A stretch of 64,000 nt of DNA. Origin: Elasticomyces elasticus (taxonomy: Eukaryota; Ascomycota; Dothideomycetes; Mycosphaerellales; Teratosphaeriaceae). Below, one piece after another: positions 52,579 to 63,846 of this stretch. The notes under the pieces are model-generated. The model worked only from the letters and a program-made list of their open reading frames with translations. It did no database searches and was not told where the DNA came from. The stretch is taken from positions 992,001-1,056,000 of the forward strand of contig JAVRQT010000010.1 of assembly GCA_035926095.1 (NCBI GenBank). The letters are read 5' to 3'. How positions within the stretch are numbered: position 1 is the first letter of the stretch; each line of letters opens with the position of its first letter. Position numbers and translations under genes: made by a program.

Positions 52579-54556
52579 TCACAACCCTTTTCTCGTCGAC
52601 CACCGCAGGTCGTTCGTAACAAACTCCAGCGACTTTAAGTAATAGCTCTTGTCTATCTTCGAATCCCAGTCCGCCTCTGTTGAACCATCACCCAACCATC
52701 CCAGCTCATCCGCGTCGACGTAGGTGTACTCGAAATCCTCCCATCTCGGATGCTTCAATGCCTTGATAGCATGCAAGCTTGACCCAGGCCACAACGCCGT
52801 TACTCGACCGTCCGTCTTATACCATGATGAACAATTCTCGCTAAAGACTGTCCGCTCGAAATGGTTGTCGCAGTGCTCCGTAAAACCGTTTTGCGCTTTT
52901 ATCGAAGGTTGTGTGGTCCGAATATTCTGCTCTTGCATCTTCACCACTGCTTGAGCGACATAGTCTGCCATGGTCTCGAGCATTATAAGTAGATTGCCAT
53001 GCCCGACGCCTGCGTTTGGTCCGAGAAACATGAACATGTTCGGGTAGTCTCTGACCGTCATGGAAAGATAGTTCGAGGTTTTCTGCTTGGTTCCTTGCTG
53101 GTCTCCGAACAGTTGCATTCCGTTTATGCCGTATATCGGAAAGCGGTTCGTGAAGTGCGTGTTGAAGCCTGTGGCGCACACGATAGCGTCCACGTCCCGA
53201 TGCTTTCCATCGGTCGTTAAGATACCGTTCGCTGTGACTCTCTCGATGGGGGCGGTCACAACATCAACGTTGTCCTCCGTCAGAGCCTCAAGATAGCCAG
53301 GCCCGGGAGTGAGACGCTTGCACAGTGGTGAGAAGTCTGGCAGGAAGTGGTCGAGCAACTCGGGCTTTTTCGAGAGACGCTGGGCCATCAACATGCGGAA
53401 ATACTCCTTGGCCATAGTTTGAGTTTTAGAATCCCGAAGTACCACATCGTAGTCGGACTGTACGGTGTTCTCAATCTGCTTCCGGTACCGAAGATATGAC
53501 TCTGGATCTTGAGCCCAGCCTTTAATCTCGTGCGGGAGGTAGCTGAAGTTGCCACCCTCAACGCCACGTTTCTCAAGCTCTTGGGCGGCCATAGGTGTCG
53601 CTATCCATGTACTTCCTCTTACATAGTGGTCGAGCCGTCTGACTTGGGGTTGTATCGTGGGTACAATCTGTATGCCGCTGCTTCCTGCGCCAATGACTGC
53701 TACGTTCTTACCCTACAGACATTTAGTACGTTTCACATACACTGCTGTTATCAACGTGCGGGGACCTACGTGAATTTCGAAGGTGGTATCATAGTCAGCA
53801 CTGTGCATCAGCTTGCCTTCAAAGTCCAGGAGACCAGGAATCTTAGGCCACTCCCACAAATTCAGAACGCCGATGGCGGTGATCAGTACGTCTGCGTTGT
53901 TGATCGTACGATTGCCGGTAAGTAGATCCTCGACTGTAACAGCCCATTTCGCATCGCCTGCGTTCCACTTCGCCTCGGTCACGCGATGAGAGAGTTTCAT
54001 GTGCTTCCGGACATCATACTTTTGGGCTACACGGTTCCAGTATGCTAATATCTCGGCGCCAGAGGCGTAGAACTGTGACCAGGAGACGTTGGAATCCCAT
54101 GACAGCTGGTAAGTGTGTGCTGGGATGTCTGCATGTCAGAAATGGTCAGTTACTGTGGGTTAGTGTAAACTCCTCGACTCTACATACCACACGCGACTCC
54201 AGGATACTGCAAACATGGGGGTTAGCATGCTAAGAGATTCTCGATACAGTATGGTCATAGTCTGGATTTGTTCTGAACCTTGATGAAAACGGGTGTAAGA
54301 GCCAGGCATCAAGGGCTTTGGCAAGACGGTGAACGTACCCTGCGAATCAATCAGCTGGTGCTAACGTGTTCTCCCTATAGTTTACTTACTTGTTTTCATA
54401 CCATGTACCTCCAAGGTCTGCGTTCTTGTCGTAGATGACGAGATCCAGATCCTTCACATTTTGACGCAGCTTGATGGTACTGAGGATACCTGAGATGCCT
54501 GCCCCTATGACGATGACCTTCATCGGCCGCAAAGTATCAATACACCGTGTTGCCAT
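52579..54556 (-). CDS. Baeyer-Villiger-type flavin monooxygenase
   Basis: Five exons: 54556-54390, 54339 (one nucleotide), 54206-54188 (19 nt), 54128-53770 and 53712-52579; 559 residues. Two canonical introns (54340-54389 and 54207-54338) flank a single G at 54339; without that G the frame breaks between TWYENK and YPGVACD. FAD Rossmann motif VIVIGAGISGI (about 14-24), LGGTWYENKYPGVACD, BVMO fingerprint variant FEGKLMHSADYD (about 165-176, Tyr where Trp is usual), and NADPH Rossmann VAVIGAGSSGIQIVP. Late motifs ATGFNTHF and FLGPNAGVGHGN. Class B monooxygenases insert oxygen next to ketones or hydroxylate heteroatoms. Divergent with a Zn2Cys6 regulator, 460 bp apart. Confidence 0.9.
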
Positions 54557-55016
54557 GTTCCGAGACGTTAGTATTGATGAGAGCCACGCGTCACACAAAG
54601 GAGAGCCAGTAGTGCTAGTGAGGTGTTCAGACGAGTATGTGCGGATCAGCAGATATGCTACACTTATCAAGCTACTCACACTGCTAGCGAAGCGGCGGCC
54701 AGCCATGACCGCTACCTCATGATGCTGCGGCAGCGGTCCTGCTATGAGATGTTGGTGTACTGTGCACTGTATCGTTGCTTCCCTCTCTGGACGGCGTCTT
54801 GGTCCGAGCTTTTTTTGCGGGATTTTCTGGCACCGAAGCCGCAAATCTTTTCTCATCCCATCCACCATCCTTCCCGCACCACGGTGGCGCAGATGGGGTG
54901 CGGGGCTGCACATGGAGTCGCGGAGAGGCAGTCCATAAGGATGCTTGGGGCGCCATTCGTGATGTTGACGGAAGTTCAAGACACCGCGCCAAACCGGACC
55001 AGAGCTGACCGCAACC
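54557..55016. other. divergent promoter, BVMO / Zn2Cys6 regulator
   Basis: Shared upstream region. Contains GGTCCG at 54801-54806 and its reverse CGGACC at 54995-55000, 17 bp before the regulator's ATG; both match the half-site of the inverted repeat in the other divergent promoter at 59319-59338. Confidence 0.5.
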
Positions 55017-57877
55017 ATGGACGCCGAGACCAGCGGTCAAACGACGGAGGAGCTGAGCGGAGGCCGCAGGAAGGGCGTGCTGGCTTGCAACAATTGTCGT
55101 GCTGGCAAACGCAGGTGCAATGGGAGCAAGCCTGTATGCAGCACGTGTGCGAGACATGGGCAGCGAAACACGACCTGTAGCTACGAGAGGGTGATTGCTC
55201 GCAAGGCTCGCACGAGCAGGTAAGTTCAGTCTACTCCATGTCAAGTGTCCTTGCGTTAGCTGCTTGCCACTCTCACGACGAGAACCGCGACCAAAGCGCC
55301 TAATTTTGCCCACGGGTGGGTTGCGGTAATTATCCAGCACTCATGGGAAGCTGGTCCAAATGATTGCAGCAATCCTCCCAAAGTTTGGTGCTAGCGAGGA
55401 GGTTTGTGTATTGAATGTCTAATGAGTTTTGCTGCAGTCAGATCGAGCTCCTGCAGCGACGCATCGCAGACTTAGAAGCACAGCGTCACAACGGATCCAT
55501 TACTCCTCTTGAAAGGCCCAGCACGTTTCAAGAGCATGAGGCTGGCCGTCTGAGCAGCCTGAGCCCTCCGGTTGAACAGTCCAGCGTGCATATGCCAGTC
55601 CTACAAGACAGACCTGTCAACCAAGCGACCCAGTCCCTGCAAGCATATGATTACGGTCCCGTCACCAGTCTACAAGCACAGATGCGTGTACCTGATCTCG
55701 AAACCGACATGGACATCGACGGCGGGTTTGTGAGTCACACGCGAGCTTCACCTGTGTTTGCCAGGCCTTAACATCCAGATACAGAATGTCAGCGGTAGTC
55801 ACATCGATGGCTTAGCCGCCGTCGGTCCAGAGGTAACCAATGACTCCTTACGTACCGCGAGCTACTTCGGGAACTCTAGCACAGTCAACTTCGTAGGCCA
55901 GGTTCTCGGCATCCTCTCACGCCCTGTTGCATCGGGTCAAGGCGACCCGCTGGACTCTGGTAGTAACGGCCAGATCTTCGAACGGAGAGTGGCAGAGGAG
56001 TATGCCATCCCTCCTCGTGCTGAAGCCGACGCTTTGCTAGGCACATTCTTTTCGAAGATCTACCCATTGTACCCATTTCTGGATCGAGAGAGGTTTGAGA
56101 AGACCTATGGCGACCTCTGGAAGCCTGCGGCTCCTAAAATAATGCTATCGGATGTTTACAATGTTGGCCGATGGACTTCGTCCAACGTCCAGGATGACGA
56201 GCAACGATTTTCGAGGGGCGATGACATACCTGAATCGAGACGTTTCCACCTTCTGCTTAATCTGATATTTGCTTTAGCATCGCACTGGGACTATAGAAGT
56301 CTATCAAGTCCGCAAACTCAGGGAGGGGAGCTGTACTGGAAAAGATGCAAAGAGCTACTACAGCGTGACTTTGATATCTTCAACCGCCCACGGCTCCAGA
56401 TCATTCAAGCGCTACTGTACATGGGGATTTGGTTGCAGAGTACCACAGGGATGACGGGTGCTTGCTCGAACATAATTGCCGTTGCTATCAGAATGTCCGA
56501 GTCGCTTGGTCTGCATTGCAAAGACCGCGTTGTCGATCGTAGTACGACGCCCCAAAGCGTCGAGGCTCCGAGACACTGCTCATTGCGCTGGCGAATATGG
56601 GCTGGATGTATCATGATGGACCAGTAAGCTCTCAATCTGTTGCCTTTGATATTAGCTGTTGACTCCACCTGCAGTATCCTAGCCACCACGTACGGGCGAC
56701 CGAGCATGCTACCTCCTATAGCAAACATACCCGACATTGTTCCTCCCGAAGCAGGCCAGCATCCCTCAAGCGAAAGGACGGCGATGTGCTTTCTCGCAAA
56801 TACGTTGAAGTTGCATGGACTTGTCTACAACCATACTTCTCACCTCTGGGGTGATAAAGGAGCAAACATGCGCAAAGCTGCAGAAGTGCAAACCAACAGT
56901 GAACTAGACCGATTGGAAGTCGACATGGATCACGTCTCGAGCTTACTTGCTTTAGAATCAGGATTGCTGGCATGGGAGAAGGACCTACCACCTTCGCTGA
57001 CTTTGGCCCCAGTCGAGGAGTTGTTGTTGAGCGACTTGTCGGGACAATTGCAACCACTTGATCGTCAGGCCATTGTCCTCCGCACCCGGTAATTCGGACG
57101 GGTCTTTCCAGTGGACTTCAAGCTGATAACTCGTCAGATACTTGCACAGCCAAATTCTGGCTTTCCGTCCTCTTTTGCTACACAAAATAGAGACTTTCGG
57201 ACGGGCCAAGCCCACCAGCGAGCCGCACAGTATGCGTCGTATCCTAGCAACCGCCCTACTTGACGACGGCCCTCGGTTGTGCCTGCAAGCAGCTGTCGAG
57301 CTATGCAATCTGATCGACTTGGTGCACAGAACGAACAACGACCTTTTACCAGAGCCATGGTATGTCGTTTTCTGTAAGTACACACTCCTCTCATTGCTTA
57401 AAACGTTGCTGATATTGGTGTTACCCAGATATGTACACATGCGGCATGGTCATTCTCGCACACCGACACTGCTTCGGTATACACAAAGACGTGGATATCG
57501 CGTTCACTAAATGTGTCAGCATCTTGACATCATACCATTGCTCAAGCAATACCGCGTTGCGTTGCACCAGAGTGCTTGAACTTGGCAGTAAAACGTTTGC
57601 CTGTCGTGCAGACACTGTGTCTGATACCGACGTCTCGCAAGATGGAATGCAAAGGCCACTTTCTCCAGTCACAAGTCACGAGTCTTACGGCAACGGTGTC
57701 AATGCTTGGGACGGAGATGTGTTCAACGCTGAGCTTGTCGCACCACTAGGAGCTGGTCTGCTACAGAATTATGATCAATTACCAGACCTCTGGATGGACG
57801 ATCAAATTGACTGGGCTTGGCTTAGCAAGGCACCATTCGAACAAAGCTCGCAGGGCATGGAATGGTGGAGTCTGTAA
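55017..57877 (+). CDS. Zn2Cys6 transcription factor, likely cluster regulator
   Basis: Six exons: 55017-55219, 55438-55729, 55779-56623, 56675-57088, 57138-57373 and 57429-57877; introns 218, 49, 51, 49 and 55 nt; 812 residues. The Zn2Cys6 cluster is Cys24, 27, 34, 41, 44, 54 (ACNNCRAGKRRCNGSKPVC). A coiled coil (QIELLQRRIADLEAQ) begins exon 2. The fungal_trans domain includes FFSKIYPLYPFLDRERFEKTYG, LLNLIFALASHWDYRS, GACSNIIAVAIRMSESLGLH and TTYGRPSMLPP. An acidic, Trp-rich C-terminus (QIDWAWLSKAPF) may activate. Placed inside a set of oxygenase genes and divergent with one, it is likely a pathway-specific regulator; this is inference from position. Confidence 0.88.
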
Positions 57878-58033
57878 ACTCACCTCTGGCCGCTCGAATG
57901 TCGGAAAGAAATGACAATCATCAGCCTTCTGCCAGAGCGCTTGCGATGGCCCTCCACCAATGATCAGAGGACAAGTAGGATTGATGCAAGAATCACGTCG
58001 ATGCCATTAGGCTGTCTTATCAGACGATACGAG

Positions 58034-59085
58034 CTATGAGCACATGTCCGGAAATTTCTTCTTCAGGCCGGGAAGAAGCTCGAACGCATTCTTCCATCCA
58101 ATTTTCTCCCGGTCTTCGTCTGAGAACCCTTCAAAATTCTCAAGAGCTTTCTGTGCGATCGGGACTGCAGTCCCAGGCATGTAAGGGTCTGGCGAGTATC
58201 AGTCTTATGGTCCAGTGTATTGGTGGTAAGAAACAGCTTACAGTCAGACCCAGTGAGCATCTTGTCAGCACCCACAAAAGCCTTCAAAGCCGCAAATTGG
58301 GGTGCCCCTATATTCACAGCCGTGTCATAATGGTACCCCTGCAATTCTGTGTAAGACTCGTTATAGTCTCTCCCACCCTGGAAAGGTAAAGTCGATTGCA
58401 GGGCCAGCCGCTGTGCGAGGAAAGGGAGAGCACCGCCGCCGTGCGAGAAGATCATCTTGACATGCGGGTAACGCTTCCGGGTCTGGGTGAAGAGCAGATT
58501 GCCTATGGCACGAGTCGTATCGAACGTGTATTCAATGACCGGCAATGACATTAATGGAAAGGACGGGGCTTGTGGTGGCCCGGCAGGATGGACGAAGGCC
58601 ACGGCACTGCGTCGATTCAATTCGGCCATGATTGGATCCAGTGTCTTATCGCCCAGGTATACACCATTAACGTTTGTGTACAGACCTATGCCCTCGAACT
58701 TCAGATCGTCAAGGCAATATCTGATCTCTTCCAGCGATGCCTCGATGTCGGGCAATGGCAGAATGCCGAAGGCGCCCAACCTCTTGGGGTGCTCCTTGGA
58801 CCATGCGGACATCTGGTCGTTGAGCTCACGGGCAAGCTTCTTCGCGCGGTCATTGCCTTTCAGGAAATTTACGCCGGGTGCTGTGATAGAGAAGATTGAA
58901 TAGTCGTAGCCGTGTTCGGTGCGTTCTTGTAGGTAAGACTCAAGCGTAAAGTTCGGTGTGCGGAACCCGTCAACAAAGACATCTCCGGTATCCGTGGTGA
59001 GGTAGCCAGCATCGATGAGAGCACTCCTGAAGATTTCCGGGATGGGGTGCGTATGCACATCGACCTTGAATCCTCGGTTTGCCAT
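58034..59085 (-). CDS. ACMSD-type amidohydrolase (6-MSA-decarboxylase-like)
   Basis: Two exons, 59085-58242 and 58188-58034, with a 53-nt intron; 332 residues from MANRGFKVDVHTHPIP. Amidohydrolase-2 (PF04909) family: metal ligands HTH (His11, His13), VAFVHPAGPP, MIFSHGGGALPFLAQRL and GSDYPYMPG. The Asp of GSD is followed by the splice, and only the spliced form gives SDYPYMPGTAVPIAQKAL. GVYLGDKTLDPIMAELNRR is typical. Members decarboxylate aromatic acids without oxygen (ACMSD, gamma-resorcylate and 6-methylsalicylate decarboxylases such as those of patulin and yanuthone pathways). The long open frame upstream is antisense to the P450 leader and was not included. Divergent with a P450, 413 bp apart. 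Confidence 0.9.
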
Positions 59086-59498
59086 CACTGCACTTGGCTT
59101 CGGGCAAGAAGCAAATGGGACAAGGGTTTGATTGTCGCTGGCAGAAGTAACTTGGGCCGACTCAACAGCATCAACACAGATATTTGCGAACGAGAAGATA
59201 GAAGAAAGTATGGGGTGTCGAGTGGTACGCATGGCCCTCAGTAGTACAGGTGTTGATCCGACACAGAGACGCTGGTATCGTGTGGAGACCAGCACATTAT
59301 ATGAGCGATAGCCTCCATGGTCCGCATGAGATCGGACCCAAAATGCCGCTGCGGTATTTCCCAGAGCCGCACCGCAATACTTTGCGCTTGAACCCGGCTG
59401 GAATAGGTGGGACATTATGAGAGGGCAAGAAGACTTTCTTATGTCTGGTCGTCTGCTTCTCCGTCGACTCAACTTGACTTGCACTACGATAAGCGGCG
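59086..59498. other. divergent promoter, amidohydrolase / P450
   Basis: Shared upstream region of two putative cluster genes. Contains the GGTCCG inverted repeat at 59319-59338. No gene. Confidence 0.6.
59319..59338. promoter_or_regulatory. GGTCCG-N8-CGGACC inverted repeat
   Basis: A perfect 6-bp inverted repeat with an 8-bp spacer; its core CCG-N8-CGG has the form of a Zn2Cys6 dimer site. It lies near the middle of a bidirectional promoter, 161 bp before the P450 ATG and 234 bp before the amidohydrolase ATG. Candidate target of the regulator at 55017. Confidence 0.45.
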
Positions 59499-61144
59499 AT
59501 GTTGGCTCGACTGGACGAGATTGCTCGGGCATGGGTTCGGAGTTCCCCATTACAACTGCTCGGCGCGAGCCTCGTTGTTCTAGGGCTTGTAGCACTTGTA
59601 GCACTTGTTGCATTCCACCGACTACTTCGACCTGTGGACCATGCGCCGTCACCAGCGGGCAAGAAGTGGAAACTTCCGCCGGGCCCTTTCGGGTATCCCA
59701 TTATTGGTAACCTGCTGTTATACCAGAAAGGCACAATCGCGGTCCGCTGCATTCAGACTGTTGTCCTAAAGCATCATGCTGATCTATCACAGGCACACGA
59801 GATAGCGAAATTTGGGGAGATGACAACGACGCATCTCGGGTCCAAGCTGTGGGTCGTCCTGAACAGCAACCGCTTGGTATCCGAGTTGTATGGAAAGAAG
59901 GGTAGTGTCACGAACGGTCGCCCGCCATATCCGATGGTCAGCGATGCCATCAGCGAAGGACGTCGATCAGTCTTGCTGCCCGCAAACGGATGGTCCGAAC
60001 GCCGTCGAGTCATGCACCAGCTGTTGAGCGGGTCGGCCATGGCCAACTATCAGGAGTATCAAGTTGAAGAGAGCAACAACCTGCTATCGAGCTACCTCGA
60101 ATCGCCTCAACACTGGTACACGCACCACCGAGTGTATTCGAACTCTGTAATCCATCGAATCGCTTTCGGTGAGAAGCCTAACCCCAACGACGACATCAAG
60201 GCTGTCACACAAGCCCAGTTCGACTTCCTCATGAATGCACCGCCCTATAATCTGTGGGACTGCTTTCCTGAGCTGGCTAGGCTTCCCAAGTTCCTTCAGC
60301 CATGGCGTGGCAAGTTTGTGGCAATGGGTCAAGCTACGAACGACGCATACAGCTCTTACTGGGCACCGATCCAGCGAAGTATCGAGCAGGGCAAATCGCC
60401 ACAATCCTTCGCTCGTGATCTAGTCTTCAACGAAGCAAAGTTCACAGGCTCCGAAAAAGATAAGATGTTCCTGGCGATGCAGCTGGTCGAAGCTGGCAGC
60501 GATACCACACGGCTTGCTTTGAACATATTTGTGTTGACCAGCGTAACAAACACCAAGCACTTCCTTCGAGCAAGAACTGAGATTGATCGTGTCTGCGGCA
60601 ACAAGGGCGAACGACTTCCGGGCTTTGACGACGAGAAAGACCTGCCTTACATCAACGCTTTTGTCAAGGAGATGTTGCGATGGCGACGTATATTCGACTG
60701 GACCCCAGAGCATATGTTGACAGAGGACCTGGAGTTCGAAGGCTACTTCTTCCCAAAAGGCACGAACTTTGTCATCAACCACGCCAGCATCGCCAATGAT
60801 CCCGCTGCGTACGAGGACCCCCAGAGTTTTCGCCCTGAGCGCTGGCTAGATGGTCGTGAGACGGAGATCATGGGAGGGAGCTGGCAATTCGGAGGTGGGC
60901 GAAGAGTATGCGTAGGATATCGACTTGCACAAAAGAGCCTGTTCATTAATCTGGCGAGGCTGATATATTGCTTCGACTTCCAAGCGGTGAGCAGAAACCT
61001 GATGGGACTTTCGAGCATCGCTGACCTTCGATACAGAGAGAGCCGTTCGATGACAAGGATATCAGACACTTCACACTTGAGGAGCCTTTCCCGATCGCGG
61101 TCACTTCCAGAGGCGAAGCCTGGGCAAAGCTGATTGGAGCGTGA
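59499..61144 (+). CDS. cytochrome P450 (CYP2-like microsomal oxygenase)
   Basis: Model: 59499-59741, 59793-60986 and 61037-61144; 514 residues. N-terminal anchor (LLGASLVVLGLVALVALVAF) and hinge LPPGPFGYPIIGNLLLYQKG. Intron 59742-59792 (GTCCGC..TCACAG, 51 nt) is frame-preserving and stop-free, so it might be retained. Intron 60987-61036 (GTGAGC..ATACAG) is well supported: splicing gives the usual P450 end EPFDDKDIRHFTLEEPF and PIAVTSRGEAWAKLIGA, ending at 61144. I-helix QLVEAGSDTTRLAL, ExxR in VKEMLRWRRIFDW, FRPERWLD and haem site FGGGRRVCVGYRLA are present. It belongs with fungal secondary-metabolism P450s such as O-methylsterigmatocystin-oxidoreductase-like enzymes. Probably hydroxylates a small aromatic, given its neighbours. 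Confidence 0.9.
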
Positions 61145-61561
61145 AGTCGGCTCAAAGCTATTGGGAAACTTATGAACGCGAAGCGTTGATATTGGCGGAT
61201 AGTTCATAGTTCGTATCATGCTCAAGCTTGCCATCCACGTAAACTTCCGCTTCTGCCAATGGGTGAACCGGCAGCCCTGGACCGCGTTAGAGGTTGGTTG
61301 TGTCGGTGTCCGGAGTTTGCAAGGCACGCATAGCGTCTCGCAAAGTCCGATCCGGAGCTATCACGACCTGGTTCCCAAGAGCGGCTGGGACAAATGTTTT
61401 TGTTGCGGAGGCCGGTCTTGGCGTTGCGGTGCCAGATGGCCGCCAGCAAAACAACCGACGTGCAGCATGTCGAAGCGCAAGCGGGTGCTAAAGACGAGCC
61501 AGTATTGAGCAATTGTACCTGTCGCTAGGAACATCTGACCATGCACTGAAAATACCTCAGT
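61145..61561. other. promoter region of phenol-hydroxylase-like gene
   Basis: Between the P450 and the flavoprotein gene. Contains GTCCG at 61345-61349 followed by TCCGGA at 61351-61356, close to the half-site seen in the other cluster promoters. No gene. Confidence 0.4.
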
Positions 61562-63600
61562 ATGGCTGAAAAATACGATCTTCTGATCGTTGGCGCTGGT
61601 CCGGCCGGGTGGGTCTCCCCATTCATGCATCCAACCATGTTGAAATCCAGCTAACTCTCAAAGTCTGATGGCGGCAGCCTGGGCTGCTGTATACGGCCTC
61701 AAAACTCTGGTGCTCGACGGAAGAGCCGAGAGAATCCAGAACGGACATGCGGATGGGCTCCAGTCGAGGACATTAGAGATTCTGCACAGCTTTGGCTTCG
61801 GTAGCAGGATCTACGAAGAAGCGAACAGGCTGCAAGAGGTCTGCTTTTGGGTATGTTCCCGCGGCATGATAGCATGCTGGCTGTGCTAAGTCGCACAGAA
61901 CCCAGATGTGGATGGAACCATCCGAAGGACAGATCGAATTCCGGACACGATTCCTGGTATCAGTCGATTCCAGCAAAGCGTGCTCCACCAGGGTAGGATC
62001 GAAGAGCACTTCTTCGACTTCATCAAGCGTACCAGCGATAAGGTCGTCGTCCGACGACCAACCAAGCCGACGAGTCTGGTGATTGATGCGAGCCAGGTTG
62101 AACAAGAGGACGCACATCCGATCTCGGTACAGATTCGATCGACTCCGAAGCAGCAGAGCGTCCCGAACGGGGAGAGTAATGACCATGGTCCAGAAGAGAC
62201 CATACAGTGCAAGTATATGATCGGGGCGGACGGCGCCCATAGCTGGGTTCGTGAGCAGCTTGGTATCGTGATGGAGGGCGGGCAGACAGAGTCAGTCTGG
62301 GGGGTGATGGATATCAGGCCCATAACAAACTTCCGTGGGTAAAGCTCGACTGCGCGCTCGTCACATGATATTTCTGACATGCTGATTAGCGGATATCCGA
62401 ATGCGCTGTGCAATCCACAGTGCATCGTCTGGCACCATCATGGTAATCCCGCGAGAGCGAGGGCTAGTGCGCCTGTACATCCAGCTTGCGGATGTCCGTC
62501 CTGCAAAGGGCGAGAGGTTTGATCGGTCCAAGGGTAGCCCGGACACGATCTTCGCGGCTGCGCAGAAGATTATGCAGCCTTATGATATTGCGTATGAGTA
62601 CTGCGAGTGGTGGACCGTTTACCAGGTGTGCGATGTCAGTGTCCAAGAAGTCTAAGGCAGCACTAATGTACGGCAGGTTGGCCAAAGACTTGCCAACGGC
62701 TTCGCACTCCACGATCGTGTCTTCCTAGCCGGAGATGCAGTGCACACCCACTCGCCGAAAGCTGGGCAGGGAATGAATGTCAGTATCCACGACACTTACA
62801 ACTTAGTATGGAAAATTGGCGCAGTGCTCGACGGAACGGCTCATCGATCAATTCTCTCGACCTATCAGTCAGAGCGTAGAATGGTTGCTCAGCAGCTCAT
62901 CGATTTCGATAGGCAGTTCTCGCGAATGTTCTCGGGGAGACCAGCCCGCGACATCGCTGACGAAGCTGGTATCTCGATGAAGGACTTCAAGGAGGCTTTT
63001 GCTACAGGCAATCAATTCACCAGTGGTGCCTCCGTGGAATATGCAGAGAGCATTCTGGTATCTGGTCAGCAGAAGTGTGCAGCGAGCGTGGCGAAAGGCC
63101 AAAGCACCCTGCACGTTGGCAGAAGGTTTCCTTCGCAACAGGTTGTGTGTCAGTGCGACGCTACCCCAGTTCAGCTTGGTGACGCGCTACGATCCGATGG
63201 GAAATGGCGGCTCGTTGTCTTCAGCGGAGACATCTCACAGGAGCGTGTTATGCAGCGGTTGCGGACGCTGAGTACACGACTGGAGTCGTCCGATTCAGTC
63301 CTGAGCAAGCCAGTACTCGAGCCGATCATGGTGCACTCGGCACCACGGCGAGACGTTGAGCTCCTCGATATCCCAATAGTCTTCTATTCCCGGAAAGGCA
63401 CGACTGCGTACGACTATTATCGCATCTATGCCGACGATGAGAGCTACCATCATGGCCATGGTCGAGCCTATGAGGCGTACGGTATCGACAGTGAGGAAGG
63501 GCTCATGGTTCTGGTACGGCCTGATATGTACATCGCCTGGCTGGGAGGGATCGAGGACACGCAAGGCGTGAAGATATTCCTTGGTCGCATTCTGAGATAG
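61562..63600 (+). CDS. phenol-2-monooxygenase-type FAD hydroxylase
   Basis: Five exons: 61562-61608, 61664-61850, 61899-62334, 62390-62625 and 62677-63600; introns 55, 48, 55 and 51 nt; 609 residues. Class A flavoprotein hydroxylase of the PheA/TfdB family. FAD GxGxxG is DLLIVGAGPAG (GAGPAG 11-16), completed by LMAAAWAAV after the first intron. Next come IGADGAHSWVREQL, PDIRMRCAIHSASSGTIMVI and the GD motif FLAGDAVHTHSPKAGQGMN. The C-terminal ~170 residues (GRRFPSQQVVCQCDATPVQLGD..) form the thioredoxin-like phenol hydroxylase dimerisation domain (PF07976). Such enzymes ortho-hydroxylate phenols with NADPH and O2. Position next to a decarboxylase and P450 suggests it acts on a phenol made from an aromatic acid. 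Confidence 0.92.
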
Positions 63601-63846
63601 CTGGTGTCGTCGTGACTGTAACGTCCCGTCAATGCAAGTGGTCCAGAGCTGAACTGAACAAGTGAAGTTCATAGCACTAGCGCCGGGAATACGGCTGTTT
63701 ACACCCGCTTCACCTGTGGCCTCTCGAGGGTCTTCATTGTTTAGAACACACAATAGAGAACATGTAAAACACCGCATCGAATCGCATACAAAATTCCACC
63801 TTCCACCTCACATCATACCACACACACTCACCTCAGCACCACCGAA

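Noticed and set aside
55220..55437. Twin intron or missed exon in the 218-nt intron of the cluster regulator
   Set aside because: No internal donor/acceptor pair gives both canonical introns and a kept frame; treated as one long intron.
59086..59652. N-terminal extension of the amidohydrolase frame by 189 codons
   Set aside because: It runs antisense through the P450 leader and shows no family similarity. The family starts at KVDVHTHPIP, right after the ATG at 59085.
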